A DNA stretch of 38,997 nucleotides from Nemertoderma westbladi. Lineage: Eukaryota > Xenacoelomorpha > Nemertodermatida > Nemertodermatidae. Of the stretch, positions 20,420 through 33,307 are shown piece by piece; position 1 is the first letter of the stretch, and every line of letters starts with the position of its first letter. Location of the stretch: NCBI GenBank assembly GCA_032718475.1, contig JAUCBJ010000529.1, positions 1 to 38,997 on the forward strand, written 5' to 3'. The notes below the pieces were generated by a model, which saw only the letters and a list, made by a program, of their open reading frames with translations, searched no databases and had not been told where the DNA came from. Made by a program: the position numbers and the translations under genes.

Positions 20420-21538
20420 TGTTCGTGCTTTTAGACCTTTAGTAGTTTAACCTGCCAATTTTAGTTGTCCTCTTGTTTATAAATCGACTTTAGCCTATAT
20501 CAATTTATTTAGTGTACTGAAGTTACATCAGCCGAAGCCAGTCTGTGCGCGACCTTTCAGCCACGGTTTTGGGAGACTGGATTCGGATTCCTTGAGAGTG
20601 ATTGCGGTATAGACCTACTGTATTATTCGATTGATCGTTACTATATAATCTCTGACAATATATTTACTTTCGGGGAAATATTAACAGTTCCTTTAGGACG
20701 TGGCGCTTTAAGTATAAAAACAGAGTTATGACTTATACTAATCACAACTAGATGGCCACAGAGTTTCGTAAATAGCGCATTCTTTAGGAGATGCTTTATT
20801 AACCTTCACACTACTTCACACGACTTCACACTACTTCACACTACTTCGCATTGATCTGCCGACCGTCACTGAATTTGATCATATATAAGGAGGATCGCAA
20901 CTGACACATGTAGGGATTATGAAATAGCATTTAATTCACACAAAAACCACTATAATGTAAGTCGCAGTTGCTACCGGTAAACCTGTTCCTCTTACCTTCA
21001 GTAATCAAGAAGATTGGGGGTTTTATGATTATTTATCGGTATTCTCCAATATAACAGCAATATCCATTAATATAACAACAATTAATAACAGAAGTAAAAT
21101 AATGCGGTGAACAGTCAGTATGTGTTACTTATGCGGTGTTCCAGGTATGATGCAGGATGACATGTGCAGCAATGTTCCATGTTAATAGTTTTACGTTCTT
21201 ATATAATCAAAGCCATCTGATGTTCTAGGCCAAAGTCTGAAACTTCTACACAGAAGAACAGAAAATTCCGAGCCGGTTCTGGTGCTCAGAAAAATAGTAA
21301 ACAAAGACCGTAATGCATTGCGCGAGTTTCCATAGGCCTCTGTCAGACATAAAGTGAAAATCGATCTGATTGGCTGAGCAGAACAAAGAAGTTCCACGTC
21401 CTCAAGAAATCAGCTGACAGATTTCGTCATACTGAGCTCCAATCCCTTCCCGTCGCGTAGGGGATAAATTCATGGCTATTTTAGAGTATTCTGCGCATTG
21501 CGGAAAAATGACTTGTTATGTCCGCAAAAGCTTTTACA
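20420..21538 (-). repeat. Solo BEL/Pao LTR with 5-bp target duplication
   Basis: On the minus strand it begins TGTAAAAGCTTTTGCGG and ends GCACGAACA (1119 bp). It matches the LTRs of elements 1 and 2 in the inner half and at both ends. It is flanked by CCAAA at 20415-20419 and again at 21539-21543. No internal region is present, so it is a product of LTR-LTR recombination. A short (ACTTCACAC)n run lies near 20816-20850. Confidence 0.93.
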
Positions 21539-21850
21539 CCAAAAATGAAACAATATCTGTGTTAGGAGAACGATAAATATTAGCAAAAATCACATTTCTG
21601 TACCCTTCTCTTTTCCACTCAACAAAAATTGTTTCATACAATCCACATTTAAAGGAACCCAAATCAGATCTTTTTTCACAGCCCAGGTCATCCCGGATAT
21701 AAATTCCTGCACCTCCACCAATTTTATTTGTACGAAAGTTATACAAAAAGTTATAGATTTCATTTGGAAAAGATCATGAATGTCAGCGTTTTGCCAAGTT
21801 TCACTTACACAGATTAATTCAGGGGGTTTATCCATGCATTGTATATGCAT
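21539..21850 (-). pseudogene. LINE endonuclease fragment, upstream part
   Basis: On the minus strand: PPELICVSETWQNADI, then in another frame NKIGGGAGIYIRDDL and FANIYRSPNTDI. SETW, GGGxGIYI and YRSPN are core motifs of the LINE AP-endonuclease. A frameshift lies near 21740. The fragment ends at an (AT)n run upstream and at the solo LTR downstream. Confidence 0.78.
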
Positions 21851-21872
21851 ATATATATATATATATATGCAT
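21845..21872. repeat. (AT)n microsatellite inside ATGCAT inverted ends
   Basis: Alternating AT of about 20 bases is bordered by TATGCAT on both sides, making a self-complementary stretch. Confidence 0.9.
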
Positions 21873-21875
21873 TGT

Positions 21876-21959
21876 ACTGTATGTGTCTTTTATTAATGGT
21901 GCAGTAAACTTTGTAGTTACTTTATAGTGTTTAAAAAAATCAATCAATCAATCAATCAG
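21876..21959 (+). repeat. Possible LINE 3' end with (AATC)n tail
   Basis: A short segment ending in five AATC units (21938-21957) follows sequence that looks like a LINE 3' UTR (GCAGTAAACTTTGTAG). The rest, to about 22080, holds nothing I recognise. Confidence 0.4.
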
Positions 21960-22895
21960 GGTGAAACTCTGTTTCAAATTTCATGCAATCGCTGAACTGA
22001 ACTCTTGCTGTGTGTGTTCTTGTTGAGATTGATGTACTACAGTACTATCTGACTTCTGACGGTCTGACTCCTGGCTGCCTGGAATTGGAATTGGAATTGG
22101 AATTTTTTATTAGACGTCAAATCAGCTAAAATTTACGCAATTAAAATATAAACATTGACGATAACATAATAAAATAGTTAACAGAACAACAAAAGTACCG
22201 ACAAGCCAATGCACAGACCTTCAATCAGATATATATTAATTGTTCATTAAGCATCTGTACTGTATTGTATATTTATATAAAATATTAAAATACTGTATGT
22301 TACTGAAAATGAAATGGTCCAATTTAAAATAGGGTATAAATGACTGTACTGTATGTTTATAAAAAGCAAAATATTTTAATATGTTACTGAACTGAAAATA
22401 CGATGGGCAGAGAATATACGTAGTTGCACGGGGTATCTAAAATATTGAGTAATAATGATTTGTTGTCGAGGATAGCCCCATGAGACTGCGTCTCGTTTCC
22501 ATGGGGGTCCTCGCTATGTGATGAAAATCATATTGTTGTAATAAGTCCTTGAGTAAGATAAAAAATAAATTAATATAAGTAGTTAGTATTAATATGTCTG
22601 TCTGTTTTTGTCTGCTAATTAACATTTTAAAAATATGTTTTTTCAGATAAAAATAAATAATAAATACAGTAGATCTCAGTAGATACAGTAGATGATAAAT
22701 TAAAGAGGAATATCACACAAATACAAATATACAGTAATACATACATACAATAATAATACATACATGAATATAATACATACAATACAAATATAATAATTAT
22801 TTACACTAGTATCAAACAGTAGGAACCGAGCATTTAGAGGGAAATAAAAATATTGAAATGGCAGTGGCATAAAAAATGGTTAAATTCTTAGGAAT

Positions 22896-23564
22896 TTAGT
22901 TACTAGTATATATTGATATATCGGATGACATGATTTTTTCGAGAAGATACGATTTTACTTTATGTTTGAAGGACTCAATTGATTCAACACTTGTTACGCT
23001 ATGAGGCAGTTGGTTCCATAAGAAAGGGCCCTGGTACGCGAAACTTTCTTGGCCCACCACGGAGTGTAAATGTGGGATTATCGCCTTCGGTTTCGTGTCA
23101 CTCCTCAAGCGAGACCGTGATTGGCTAAAGGATACAAGTTCCTGGAGGTAGGTTGGTGCTGTCCCAGTGTAAATGCGGTACATAGTAGAGAGGATTATTT
23201 GGTTTACGCGCTCACGGAGGGGAAGCCAGTTTATGGAGACAAAGTCTGGAACGCCTATGTGAGAACGGGGTTGGCGTGAGAAACAGAAACGTATACATTT
23301 ACGCTGCAGCGCCTCGATCTGTTTTCGTAGTTGGGAGGAAGCGCCAAAGTACCACGAAGGGGATGCAAAATCGAGGTTGTATAAGCGAGTTGCAAAGAAG
23401 TCTTCGAATCTGTTCAGTCCTGAGTGTAGCTGAGTTTCTATAGAGGAAACGAAGAATCGAGTTCCCCTTCCGGATGGCTTTGCGAGCTGCAACTTCGCCG
23501 GACAGGGTTGGATCCAGTGGGCACCCCAGGTAGTTAACCGTGCCTGAGACAGGCAGTGACACAC
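22896..23564 (-). pseudogene. LINE ORF2 C-terminal part
   Basis: This frame carries the region after RT: LYNLDFASPSWYFGAS, then LRKQIEALQRKCIRFCF, then NWLPLRERV and the terminal LPHSVTSVESIESFKHKVK, a pattern common at CR1/L2-like C-termini. Only the part from about 23430 downward is real homology; the earlier part overlaps the RT frame. Confidence 0.78.
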
Positions 23565-23930
23565 CGTTATGCTCCACTGTGAAGTTATCTACATGTGAGA
23601 GACGCTGGCGGGTTCCAAAAATTATGACCTCAAATTTATCTGGGTGTATGCTGAGTCTGTTGTTTATGGCCCAGTTTGAGATATTTTTCAGTTTGTTTGT
23701 TAGATTTATCGAGATGTGGTTTGGGTCTGTCCCTGTTGCAAGGATGTTTGTATCATCAGCATACATTGGAGAAGGGTCAGTGTCATCTGTAATTACATTG
23801 TGAGTCATGGCAGTGGCAACTGTAGATGGAGGGGGACATATTGCAGGAAGTTTGCAAGCTGTTGACAATGGAAAATCATTGATATAAGCCACAAAGAGAA
23901 TCACTCCGAGTAGAGCACCCTGTGGGACAC
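23299..23930 (-). pseudogene. LINE ORF2 RT, catalytic part
   Basis: It contains GVPQGALLGVILFVAYIND (motif B region, just upstream of the ATG at 23904) and the active site YADDTN near 23757-23775, then INNRLSIHPDKFEVIIFG and VNYLGCPLD. Near 23400-23440 the homology changes frame to the C-terminal segment. Confidence 0.85.
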
Positions 23931-25469
23931 CTACTGTATATCTATTGGAAGCGTGTTTGAACTGCTGTTACCGACCTGGACGTATTGTGTTCGACCGGAT
24001 AGATATGACTCGAAAAATGCTATGGCACATCGTGAAAGGCCAAGGCACTTTAGCTTGTGGATGAGAAGGGATCGGTCAACCGTGTCGAAGGCCTTCTGGA
24101 GATCAATAGCGACCATTCCAACCATTTTCCCGTTTTCCATGGCGTGTTTAATGTAGTTATCCAGGAAAATCAAACAAGTCTGTACGGAATATCCTTTACG
24201 AAAGGCTGATTGGAATTTATCAATAATGTTCATTGAGTAAAAATAGCCCATCATTTGGTCAAAGACAACCTTTTCTAGAACTTTTGATATTATTGTAAGG
24301 AGTGATATTGGTCTGAAGTTGAAACGCTGAATGTTGCTTCCTTTTTTGAAAATTGGGATTACTTTGGCTATTTTGTAAATGCTGGGAAAGGTATTTGTGG
24401 AGATTGACAAGTTTATAATATAAGTTACTAGAGGTAGAAGATAGCTACATCCATCTCTCAGGATAAGTGGAGGTATGTTGTCAGGCCCACAGCTCTTACT
24501 AACGTCTAGTTGGGATAGAATAACTCGGACAGATTCAGAGTCTACCGGTGAAAGGGAAAAAGAGTTTGGGAAAATTCCTTTCCTGCGATAGTATTCTTCT
24601 ACTTGCAATTTGTAGTTGCTATCAGCAGGAGGAAGGTTGTCCACTAGCCTATCAGCAATATGGGTAAAGAAATTGTTGAACTCGATGGCTTTCTCTGCAT
24701 CATCGTACAGCAGTGAGTCTCCCATTTTGATACAGGGTATAGATGTTGAGGCTTTCTTGTTTTTTGATGGGGCGCCCATGTGTTTCAGTGTTTTCCATAG
24801 CTCTTTGTGATTAGATTTATTGGCCTCAAGCTTGTCGTGGAAGAAATTCGCTTTGGCAGATCTGATTTGGCCTGTTAACACATTCCTCAACCTTTTATAC
24901 TCCTGTTCGTTGGTTGAATTGGGATGGTTATGAAATACCCTAAATGCATTGTTCCTTGCTTGAATTGTAGCAGAAGTGATGGTTGAGTTAATCCATGGCT
25001 CTGTGTTATGTTTAATGCGGACTTCTTTAAAAGGGGCAATTTCATTTGTGATATTGTTCAGTTCGGCCTGTAGAATCATAGCAGCATTGTCTACTGATGT
25101 TGTCTGGAGGATGGTAGGTAGAGCGGTATTTGCGTTCAAGAGTTCTAGAAGTCGGGTTTCACTGTAGTTTTTGTATGATCTACCGATACGAGTTGTGTTG
25201 GAGTGAGGCATAAGTTTTTTACGTTTCCGAGTCACATAAACCAGGTAGTGATCACTGAGGCCCATTTTAAAAACACCACTGTGTGAGATATTGTCTGGGT
25301 TGGATACAAAAATATGGTCCAGGGTTGTTGATGTATGCGAAGTTACACGGGTGGGTTCTTTGATGAGCTGCTCGAGGCCCATTGAGTTGCAGAAGGAGTA
25401 GAGTTTGCGTCTGAGTGGCTCTGTTGTTGGATTTTGTATGTTTAGAGTATCTGAATTTGTGTCACCCAT
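23931..25469 (-). pseudogene. LINE ORF2: end of endonuclease and N-terminal RT
   Basis: It begins at the endonuclease motif MGDTNSD (GDxN), then SATLDH-like STTLDHIFV and LSDHYLVY with the catalytic Asp-His. The RT domain follows: SCGPDNIPP, FRPISLLTIISKVLEKVVF, then AIDLQKAFDTVDRSLL (motif A Asp). It stops at 23931, just before the GVPQG motif, which lies in another frame. The start at 25469 is an internal Met after a frameshift, not the protein start. Confidence 0.88.
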
Positions 25470-25483
25470 AATAATAACCTCAT

Positions 25484-25894
25484 TTAAGCTGTAGTATCTC
25501 CTAACATAGATTCTAGGTTCTCAAAGAAGTTGGTGTTTGTTTGTGGGCGGTATATAACTCCAATTAAAATGGGTTTGGTGTGTGGAAGATTAAGTAGACC
25601 AAAGAAGCATTCAGTTGTTGCGGATATTAAAGGGGGGGTTGGTTGATTGTAAGATAGACTGGAGAGGATATATATACCAACACCTCCACCTTCCCTGTTG
25701 CGATCCGCTCTGTAAAATTCATACCCATCCACCTTCACCTCTTGTGGTGTAATTGACTCATCCAACCAAGTTTCAGAAATGGTGAGTATGTGGAGATTTC
25801 TTGTACCAAGTAGAAGACGGATCTCTGACATTTTGTTATATAAACTGCGAGTATTTAAGTGGGCAATATGGATACCCCTGTTCTCGAACTGCAT
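25484..25894 (-). pseudogene. LINE ORF2 N-terminal endonuclease
   Basis: AP-endonuclease motifs appear in order: IAHLNTRSLYNK, ISETWLDESI, RNREGGGVGIYI, then VIYRPQTN. A frameshift near 25480-25495 separates it from the GDTNSD segment. The Met at 25894 fits a normal ORF2 start close to the HLNTRSL motif. Confidence 0.85.
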
Positions 25895-25978
25895 TAGCCA
25901 GGGATATAAAGCAAACGGAAGTTGTTGACTGGAGTCCCGATTGTCGCCTGTGTGGGTTTGGATAATTGTGGAGTCTAG

Positions 25979-26480
25979 TCAGTCCGTTTGTTCGCGTTGA
26001 ACATTAAAGGGTGAATGAGGTACCGATATGGGTTGTAAGGTATCAGCACGAGATTCGGCAGTGTCACTTACGTTTGGTCTGACTGTTCCACTCGACCTGT
26101 AGAATGTTCTAGGTATTCTTTGTGATGCTGTTAGTGGGTGTGTCTCACTAATGTTATCTACAGTTGTAGGCTTTGTGGAATGTCGATTTAGTGAGGCCGA
26201 ATCCACCACTGAGCCTCGATAAATTACCCAGTGGGTATCTGGAAATGAAGATTCCAATGCCCTGCGTTCCACACGAAGTTCGTATTGAAGTTTACTTTGT
26301 TCTGGGGTTAAATCTTGTGATATAAATAGGTGATTGAAAGTAGAGGATTTTCTCAGGTCGCGAGCCTTTTGGAGAAGGTCATATCTTTTACTTTGGGGTA
26401 GTTTTACAATGATTGATTGGGACCCATTTTGGATCTTTCCGACCCTGGTAACCTTTATCTCACGTGTCTCAAGGGACCTG
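25979..26480 (-). pseudogene. LINE ORF1 C-terminal part
   Basis: The frame is open on the minus strand from about 26480. It reads TRVGKIQNGSQSIIVKLPQ, then YDLLQKARDLRKSS, HLFISQDLTPEQSKLQYELR and VERRALE, then a Ser/Thr-rich tail with a stop at 25979. The pattern of a beta-strand, KAxxLK and LTPEQ resembles the RNA-binding C-terminal domain of LINE ORF1 proteins. The N-terminal half is absent. Confidence 0.72.
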
Positions 26481-26500
26481 GACTATCTATCGTCAACACC

Positions 26501-28549
<2,049 letters not shown>

Positions 28550-28748
28550 CCAACGGGAGAATATTTTCCGTAACGTCGAGGTGCTCATCTACGTGTTCGA
28601 TGTGGAGTCCCGGGAACTCGAGAAGGATCTCCACTACTACCAGAGCTGTCTGGAGGCCATACTGCAGAACTCGCGCACCGCCAAGATATTCTGTCTCATA
28701 CATAAAATGGATTTGGTTCAAGAAGACCAACGGGACAATATATTCAGA
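28550..28748 (+). CDS. RRAGA: RagA/RagB GTPase, exon 2
   Basis: The exon joins exon 1 within a Ser codon (phase 2) and reads [40 protein letters not shown], then the G4 motif HKMD in [20 protein letters not shown]. It ends in phase 0 before GTGAGC. Nearly every residue agrees with animal RagA/B; SRTA in place of the usual SPDA is a local difference. Confidence 0.96.
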
Positions 28749-28861
28749 GTGAGCCGAACTTTCCGTTACCTTTTAATTAATTACAGACAATTATTAGATT
28801 TTATACTTTGTTAACTACGGGATTGCACTTTTCGGGATTATCAGTTTTATGGCTTTTATAG

Positions 28862-29115
28862 GAACGCAAAGATGAATTAGAGAGATTATCCAAACCCTTG
28901 TCGTGTTCTTGTTTCCGGACCTCGATCTGGGACGAGACCCTATACAAGGCCTGGTCCACCATGGTCTATCTACTCATACCTAACATAGAATCCCTGGAAT
29001 GTAATCTGTCTAATTTCGCTTCGGTTATTGAAGCGGACGAGGTGTTGTTGTTCGAGAGAGCGACCTTTCTAGTGATCGCGCACAGCCAGCGGCGTGACCA
29101 CGACGATAAACACAG
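28862..29115 (+). CDS. RRAGA: RagA/RagB GTPase, exon 3
   Basis: After a 113-bp intron (GTGAGC...TTATAG) the exon reads [20 protein letters not shown], then [20 protein letters not shown] (G5-like SIWD) and [20 protein letters not shown]. It ends in phase 2 at CACAG before GTTGGT. With exons 1 and 2 this gives about 220 residues of a family of about 310. The next expected segment, FEKISNIIKQFKLSCSK and the roadblock-type C-terminal domain that binds RagC/D and Ragulator, was not found anywhere downstream in the window. Either intron 3 exceeds 9.8 kb or this copy is truncated. Confidence 0.95.
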
Positions 29116-29995
29116 GTTGGTAGTCTGTTAGTTCGCTATTTACTCCTATTATATTTATTTATCTACGTCTTTACCGCTAGTATTTACTGCTATTTATCGA
29201 ATTATAACTCGGGTTGGTGGGTATTGGTAGGCTAACATATTCCGTTTACATCTAAAAATTAGTTTTTCAAGTATGAGGGGCGACTATGACTCACGTAAGG
29301 TACCACTAACTTAATCTTATGTCTGTCGTTTTGTTGTGTCCAACTTTAAACGTTAATAACTCGATGAAATCTAACCAAACTTGGTACACATGTTGTTTGG
29401 CTAATGTTTAGAAATTTTCCAAGTAGAATTTCCGTGTGGCTTTCGAGAAGCTAAGATAATAGCAGTTAATTAGTTAATTAAGTTGATTACGGTAAAAACA
29501 GCACTTTCAACCTGCCTGTTAAAGGAAATTAATTATTTTACAGTATAAGATATAAATAATTATACTTAATAATTATACAGCTGTAATCCCCATACCCCAT
29601 TCCGTTATAGTTTCTAATTAGTTTAAGTGATTTGATGTAATGAATTTGTTTTGAATTGATCTACACGTCATTAACTCATTAAAATACCCCGTCGCTCCAC
29701 ACCATACACTTCCAGCTCCCCCATTCCATGTCCTGCTCGTTATTGCCTAGCTGAGAACTAGTCCCACCTCTCCACTACTCAAACAAAGGGCGATTACATT
29801 TATATGAGCTTATTGTTTATTTGTTAACGTTTCGTCACGATGTATTAAATACCGTGATTAAAACAGTTCCACATAAAAAGTCGGGAGGTATGGGGAATCA
29901 TGCCAGAAAAATGCAACCCTGCCAGAGGGCTGGAGTGGAGCGCAGCGGAGGTCTACTGTAGCGTAACGGAACGTAGACGCTATAGTTAGTAGTTA
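29116..29995 (+). other. Start of RRAGA intron 3 (or 3' flank)
   Basis: These 880 bp begin with the donor GTTGGT. They are AT-rich with no ORF or recognised repeat, up to the target duplication of the RTE-like LINE. Confidence 0.6.
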
Positions 29996-30015
29996 TAGTT
30001 AATAAACGACAGCAG

Positions 30016-31062
30016 GCAATCATCCTCAATGGTTGGAAAGCCCACTTTGAAAAGCTCCTCAATAATGACAGGGTATTGCCTGATAACTTTATAGAAGTAA
30101 AAGTGACTGAGTCTGTACTCCCAGATATTCCCATTGGCGATATCTCCTTTGCAGAAGTGAAGGCTGCTGCAAAGAGCATTAAGACCAATCGTGCCAGTGG
30201 AGTAGATGGTGTTCCCCCTGAGGTCTTTAAAATACCTGAGTGTTTAAAGCTCATCTATCCCATCATAGTAGACATGTACCGAACAACAAGAGTCCCACAA
30301 GAAATGAAAACAAATAAGTTGGTGCCAGTTCCCAAGAAGGGCAACCTAACACTCTATGGTTCTTTTCGGGGAATCTCATTGATCTCGATTGCTGCAAAGC
30401 TATACAATAGGATTCTATTAAATCGCATCAGGGATCCCATTGAGAGACTGCTCCGTGGAAATCAGAATGGGTTCCGTAAAGGTCGTGGGACCATGGAGCC
30501 CATTTTGGCACTTAGAAGGATAATTGAAGAGTTATCAAAAAAGAAAGACAGGCATCTGGCTGTTATCTTTGTTGACTTCTTCAAGGCCTTTGATTCAGTC
30601 TCTCGCTCACGTATGTTCAGCATACTTTCATTATATGGGATTCCTGATGAAATTATTGCAGCAATCAGATCAGTATACGATGGTTCGACAACATTTGTGT
30701 CTACTGTTGACGGTGACACAGAACCATTTGAAGTGTTATGGGGCGTCCTCCAAGGAGACACACTTGCACCATTCTTGTTCATTATTGTGGTTGACTATGT
30801 TCTACGCATGTCCTTAGATCATTATAATGATGATGGGGTGATGATAACTCCACCTACTGGCTCCAGAAGTCGAGGAAATCCTGCCAAGTACCTAACTGAT
30901 CTAGACTTTGCTGATGACTTAGGAGTACTCTCAGAATCATTAGAGGGAGCCCAACGGCTCCTCAGCTCATTAGAACATGCTGCTTCTAGTGTTGGTCTTT
31001 TTATTAACTCCAGAAAGACCAACTTAACTTTGAAAGTCCTCAGCAAGTCTCTGATCGGTTGA
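30016..31062 (+). pseudogene. RTE-like LINE reverse transcriptase
   Basis: RT motifs in order: NRASGVDGVPPEVFK, VPVPKKGN, FRGISLISIAAKLYNRILLN, QNGFRKGRGTMEPI, VDFFKAFDSVSRSRM (motif A), GVLQGDTLAPFLFIIVVDY (motif B) and LDFADDLGVL (active site FADD near 30900-30920). The wording of these motifs fits the RTE/RTEX group better than CR1 or L1. The frame is open from upstream of the Met at 30076 and stops at 31062 where homology changes frame. Confidence 0.87.
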
Positions 31063-31656
31063 GCATAAGCTCAAAGGATGGTATGCTTGAGCATGTGGAC
31101 GACTTCTGTTACCTGGGATCATAGATCCGGAAGTCAGGTGAGGACCTTCGAATACGTAAGGGAAAGGCTTTCCAGGATTTGGAAGTCACCGAGAATTAAT
31201 CGGAAACTTAAGGTCCGATTATTTAGAGCAGCAGTAGTTCCAGTACTCCTCTACGGGAGTCCATGCTGGGCTCTAACTGCTGAGGACACCAAATCTCTGG
31301 ATGGCACATTCACAAGAATGCTACGCCGGGTTTATTGTGTCAAGTACAATGCACACATCTCCAACCAGACACTATATAACATTGGAGGTGTCTCATTGGT
31401 TCCCCCAAGCTTGACACTAGAACAAAATCGCCCCCGCTTTGCAGGACATTGCTTTCGCCGTGAGGACCAGCCAGTGCATAATCTTGTACTTTGGCAGCCC
31501 CATGGAGTGAATAAGCATGGTGGACAGCCCATGACTTTCTTGAGACGCATCTTAAAGGACACTGGCCTTAAAGATGCGGATGATCTAGCAAATGTCATGG
31601 GTGATAGGGAGTTGTGGCGGTGCAATTTTGTTGACAAGCCGGCACAGCATTCTTAA
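31050..31656 (+). pseudogene. RTE-like LINE C-terminal part
   Basis: The thumb and C-terminus continue with frameshifts. FCYLGS followed by a stop lies near 31100-31130. A good frame from about 31180 reads RKLKVRLFRAAVVPVLLYGS, then CWALTAEDTKSLDGTFTRML and a Cys/His region (FAGHCFRREDQPVHNLVLW) before the stop at 31656. The YGSxCWAL motif is typical downstream of RTE-like RTs. Confidence 0.8.
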
Positions 31657-31716
31657 AAATGCAGCTGCAATGAGGCATGCCGATCCTAGTAGTAGTAGTA
31701 GTAGTAGTTAATAAAC

Positions 31717-32188
31717 ACTATACCGTTTATGTTGGAATACAGAATCAGGCGGTATTTAATCGTGATTCTTTATAGAATAGAATTCGTAGAATAATTAGCT
31801 AAATAATTTCGTTGAGGCGTTGTCATGATAAATTAATATTTAGTATCAATACTATCGGCATAAGGTAAGTTTTAATATTTCTTATAAATGGGTGCCTCGA
31901 CACTTAAAATATATAATTTGTATCTGATAACTGAGCCTCGTGCAGCGCGAAGGCCCCACGAACGTGTTACAAAGGCGTCCATTGGTTAACTGATAATTAG
32001 TAAATTTGGTTTAATATTATAAATAATTTTCTTTTCTAGCGACCACTGGTATAAATTAATTAATTATCTGTAGATTTTTATAGCTACTTTGCTACCTACC
32101 GATAACAACAGTCAACTGTATTATTACTTAAGAGACTGAAAACGTTCCAGAAAAATAAAATTAATTTGTGGAATTCCTTATTAATAAA
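31717..32188. other. AT-rich spacer
   Basis: I see no gene, repeat or regulatory motif in this 470-bp stretch. Confidence 0.5.
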
Positions 32189-33086
32189 ATACACCATAAC
32201 CCTTAATACAACAACCATTTTTAGGGGGTCGGAGCCCCCCCCCCCCCCCCCCCCAAATTTTTTTCAAATTTCAATAAAATGCTACGAAATTCGGTATGAT
32301 GATAGATCGATACCTTTTCTTACTGTTGGCCTGGCCGGAATTTTTAATTTATGAGCTATTTCGATACAACAAACCGTTAAAAATCGTCTATTTTGCAATA
32401 TTTTGCCATCTCTGTTGGATTTATTTTTCGTCTTTGGAATGAGATCTAGATATCATTAGATCCGCCTTCATCTGTAGATTCCGAATATGAAACCCGTTGT
32501 AAATTTTACCAAGAACTTCCGGAGATATTATCAAATTACTAAGGTGTAAATTTTTGTGACGTAAATCGCTATAATTCTGATGTTTTGTTGTCTTTATTCT
32601 AGAATATTAATTATTATTTAGCTGATCGTTTAAAACTCTCCATCTTGTTTTTTCATTACCCATAATTTATATTCTAGAATTGAATAAAAAAAACATTAGA
32701 ATTATAGCGATTTACGTCACATAAATTTACACCTTAGTATTTTGATAATATCTCCGGAAGTTATTGGTGAAATTCACAACGGGTTTCATATTCGGAATCT
32801 CCAGATGAAGGCGGATCTAATTATATCTAGATTACATTCCAAAGACGAAAAATAAAGCTGATGGGGGTGGCTAAATATTGCGAAGTAGACGATTTTCAAC
32901 GGCTTGTTGAATCGAAATAGCTGATAAATTAAAAATTCCGGCCAGGCCACCAGTAAGAAAAGGTATCGATCTATCATCATACCGAATTTTGTAGCTTTTT
33001 ATTGAAATTTGAAAAATATTTGGGGGGGGGGGGGGGGGGGCACCGACCCCCTAAAAATGGTTGTTGTATTAAGGGTTATGGTGTAT
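32189..33086. mobile_element. Foldback (long inverted-repeat) element, family A copy 1
   Basis: Two arms of about 400 bp are inverted copies of each other. The outer ends read ATACACCATAACCCTTAA on one side and its complement on the other, and inner parts such as GAATTATAGCGATTTACGTC pair near the centre. Just inside each end lies a homopolymer (C20 at 32235-32254, G19 at 33022-33040). There is no ORF. It could fold into one hairpin of almost 900 bases. The same family recurs at 35481-36237. Confidence 0.9.
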
Positions 33087-33307
33087 GTGTTTGCACAGTA
33101 GTAGGTAAAAAAATATTATTATAGGCATCTTGGGTTGCTAAAGAAACTGTGTTGTTTTTAGGGAAATGCAACCAGTGATCAGAGTTAATGTAACAATAAC
33201 TAATACGAGAACAAATCAATATCAAATTCCTCCTAAAATAACAAAAACAAAGAAAGTTAAGTATTGTAACTAAATGTATGGTGTACTAGTCGGTACGTGG
33301 AAAGTAA
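33087..33307. other. Spacer upstream of the orphan ORF
   Basis: AT-rich; no recognisable element or promoter motif. Confidence 0.4.

Larger units (their letters stand above)
22080..26500 (-). mobile_element. CR1/L2-like LINE, 5'-truncated and frameshifted
   Basis: The order on the minus strand is ORF1 C-terminal domain, APE endonuclease, RT, C-terminal region, an AT-rich 3' UTR (22110-22895), and a tail of AATTCC units at 22080-22103. Tandem short units at the 3' end, rather than poly(A), are usual in the CR1/L2 group. ORF2 has at least three frameshifts, so the copy is not active. The 5' edge lies near 26500, where ORF1 homology stops. Confidence 0.82.
30008..31704 (+). mobile_element. 5'-truncated RTE-like LINE with 12-bp target duplication
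   Basis: A LINE 3' half ending in a (TAG)n tail at 31688-31704. It is flanked by TAGTTAATAAAC at 29996-30007 and 31705-31716. Truncation before the RT domain is the usual result of incomplete reverse transcription. It lies in the same orientation as RRAGA. Confidence 0.9.

Noticed and set aside
30462-30782. 106-codon minus-strand ORF
   Set aside because: Antisense shadow of the RTE-like RT.
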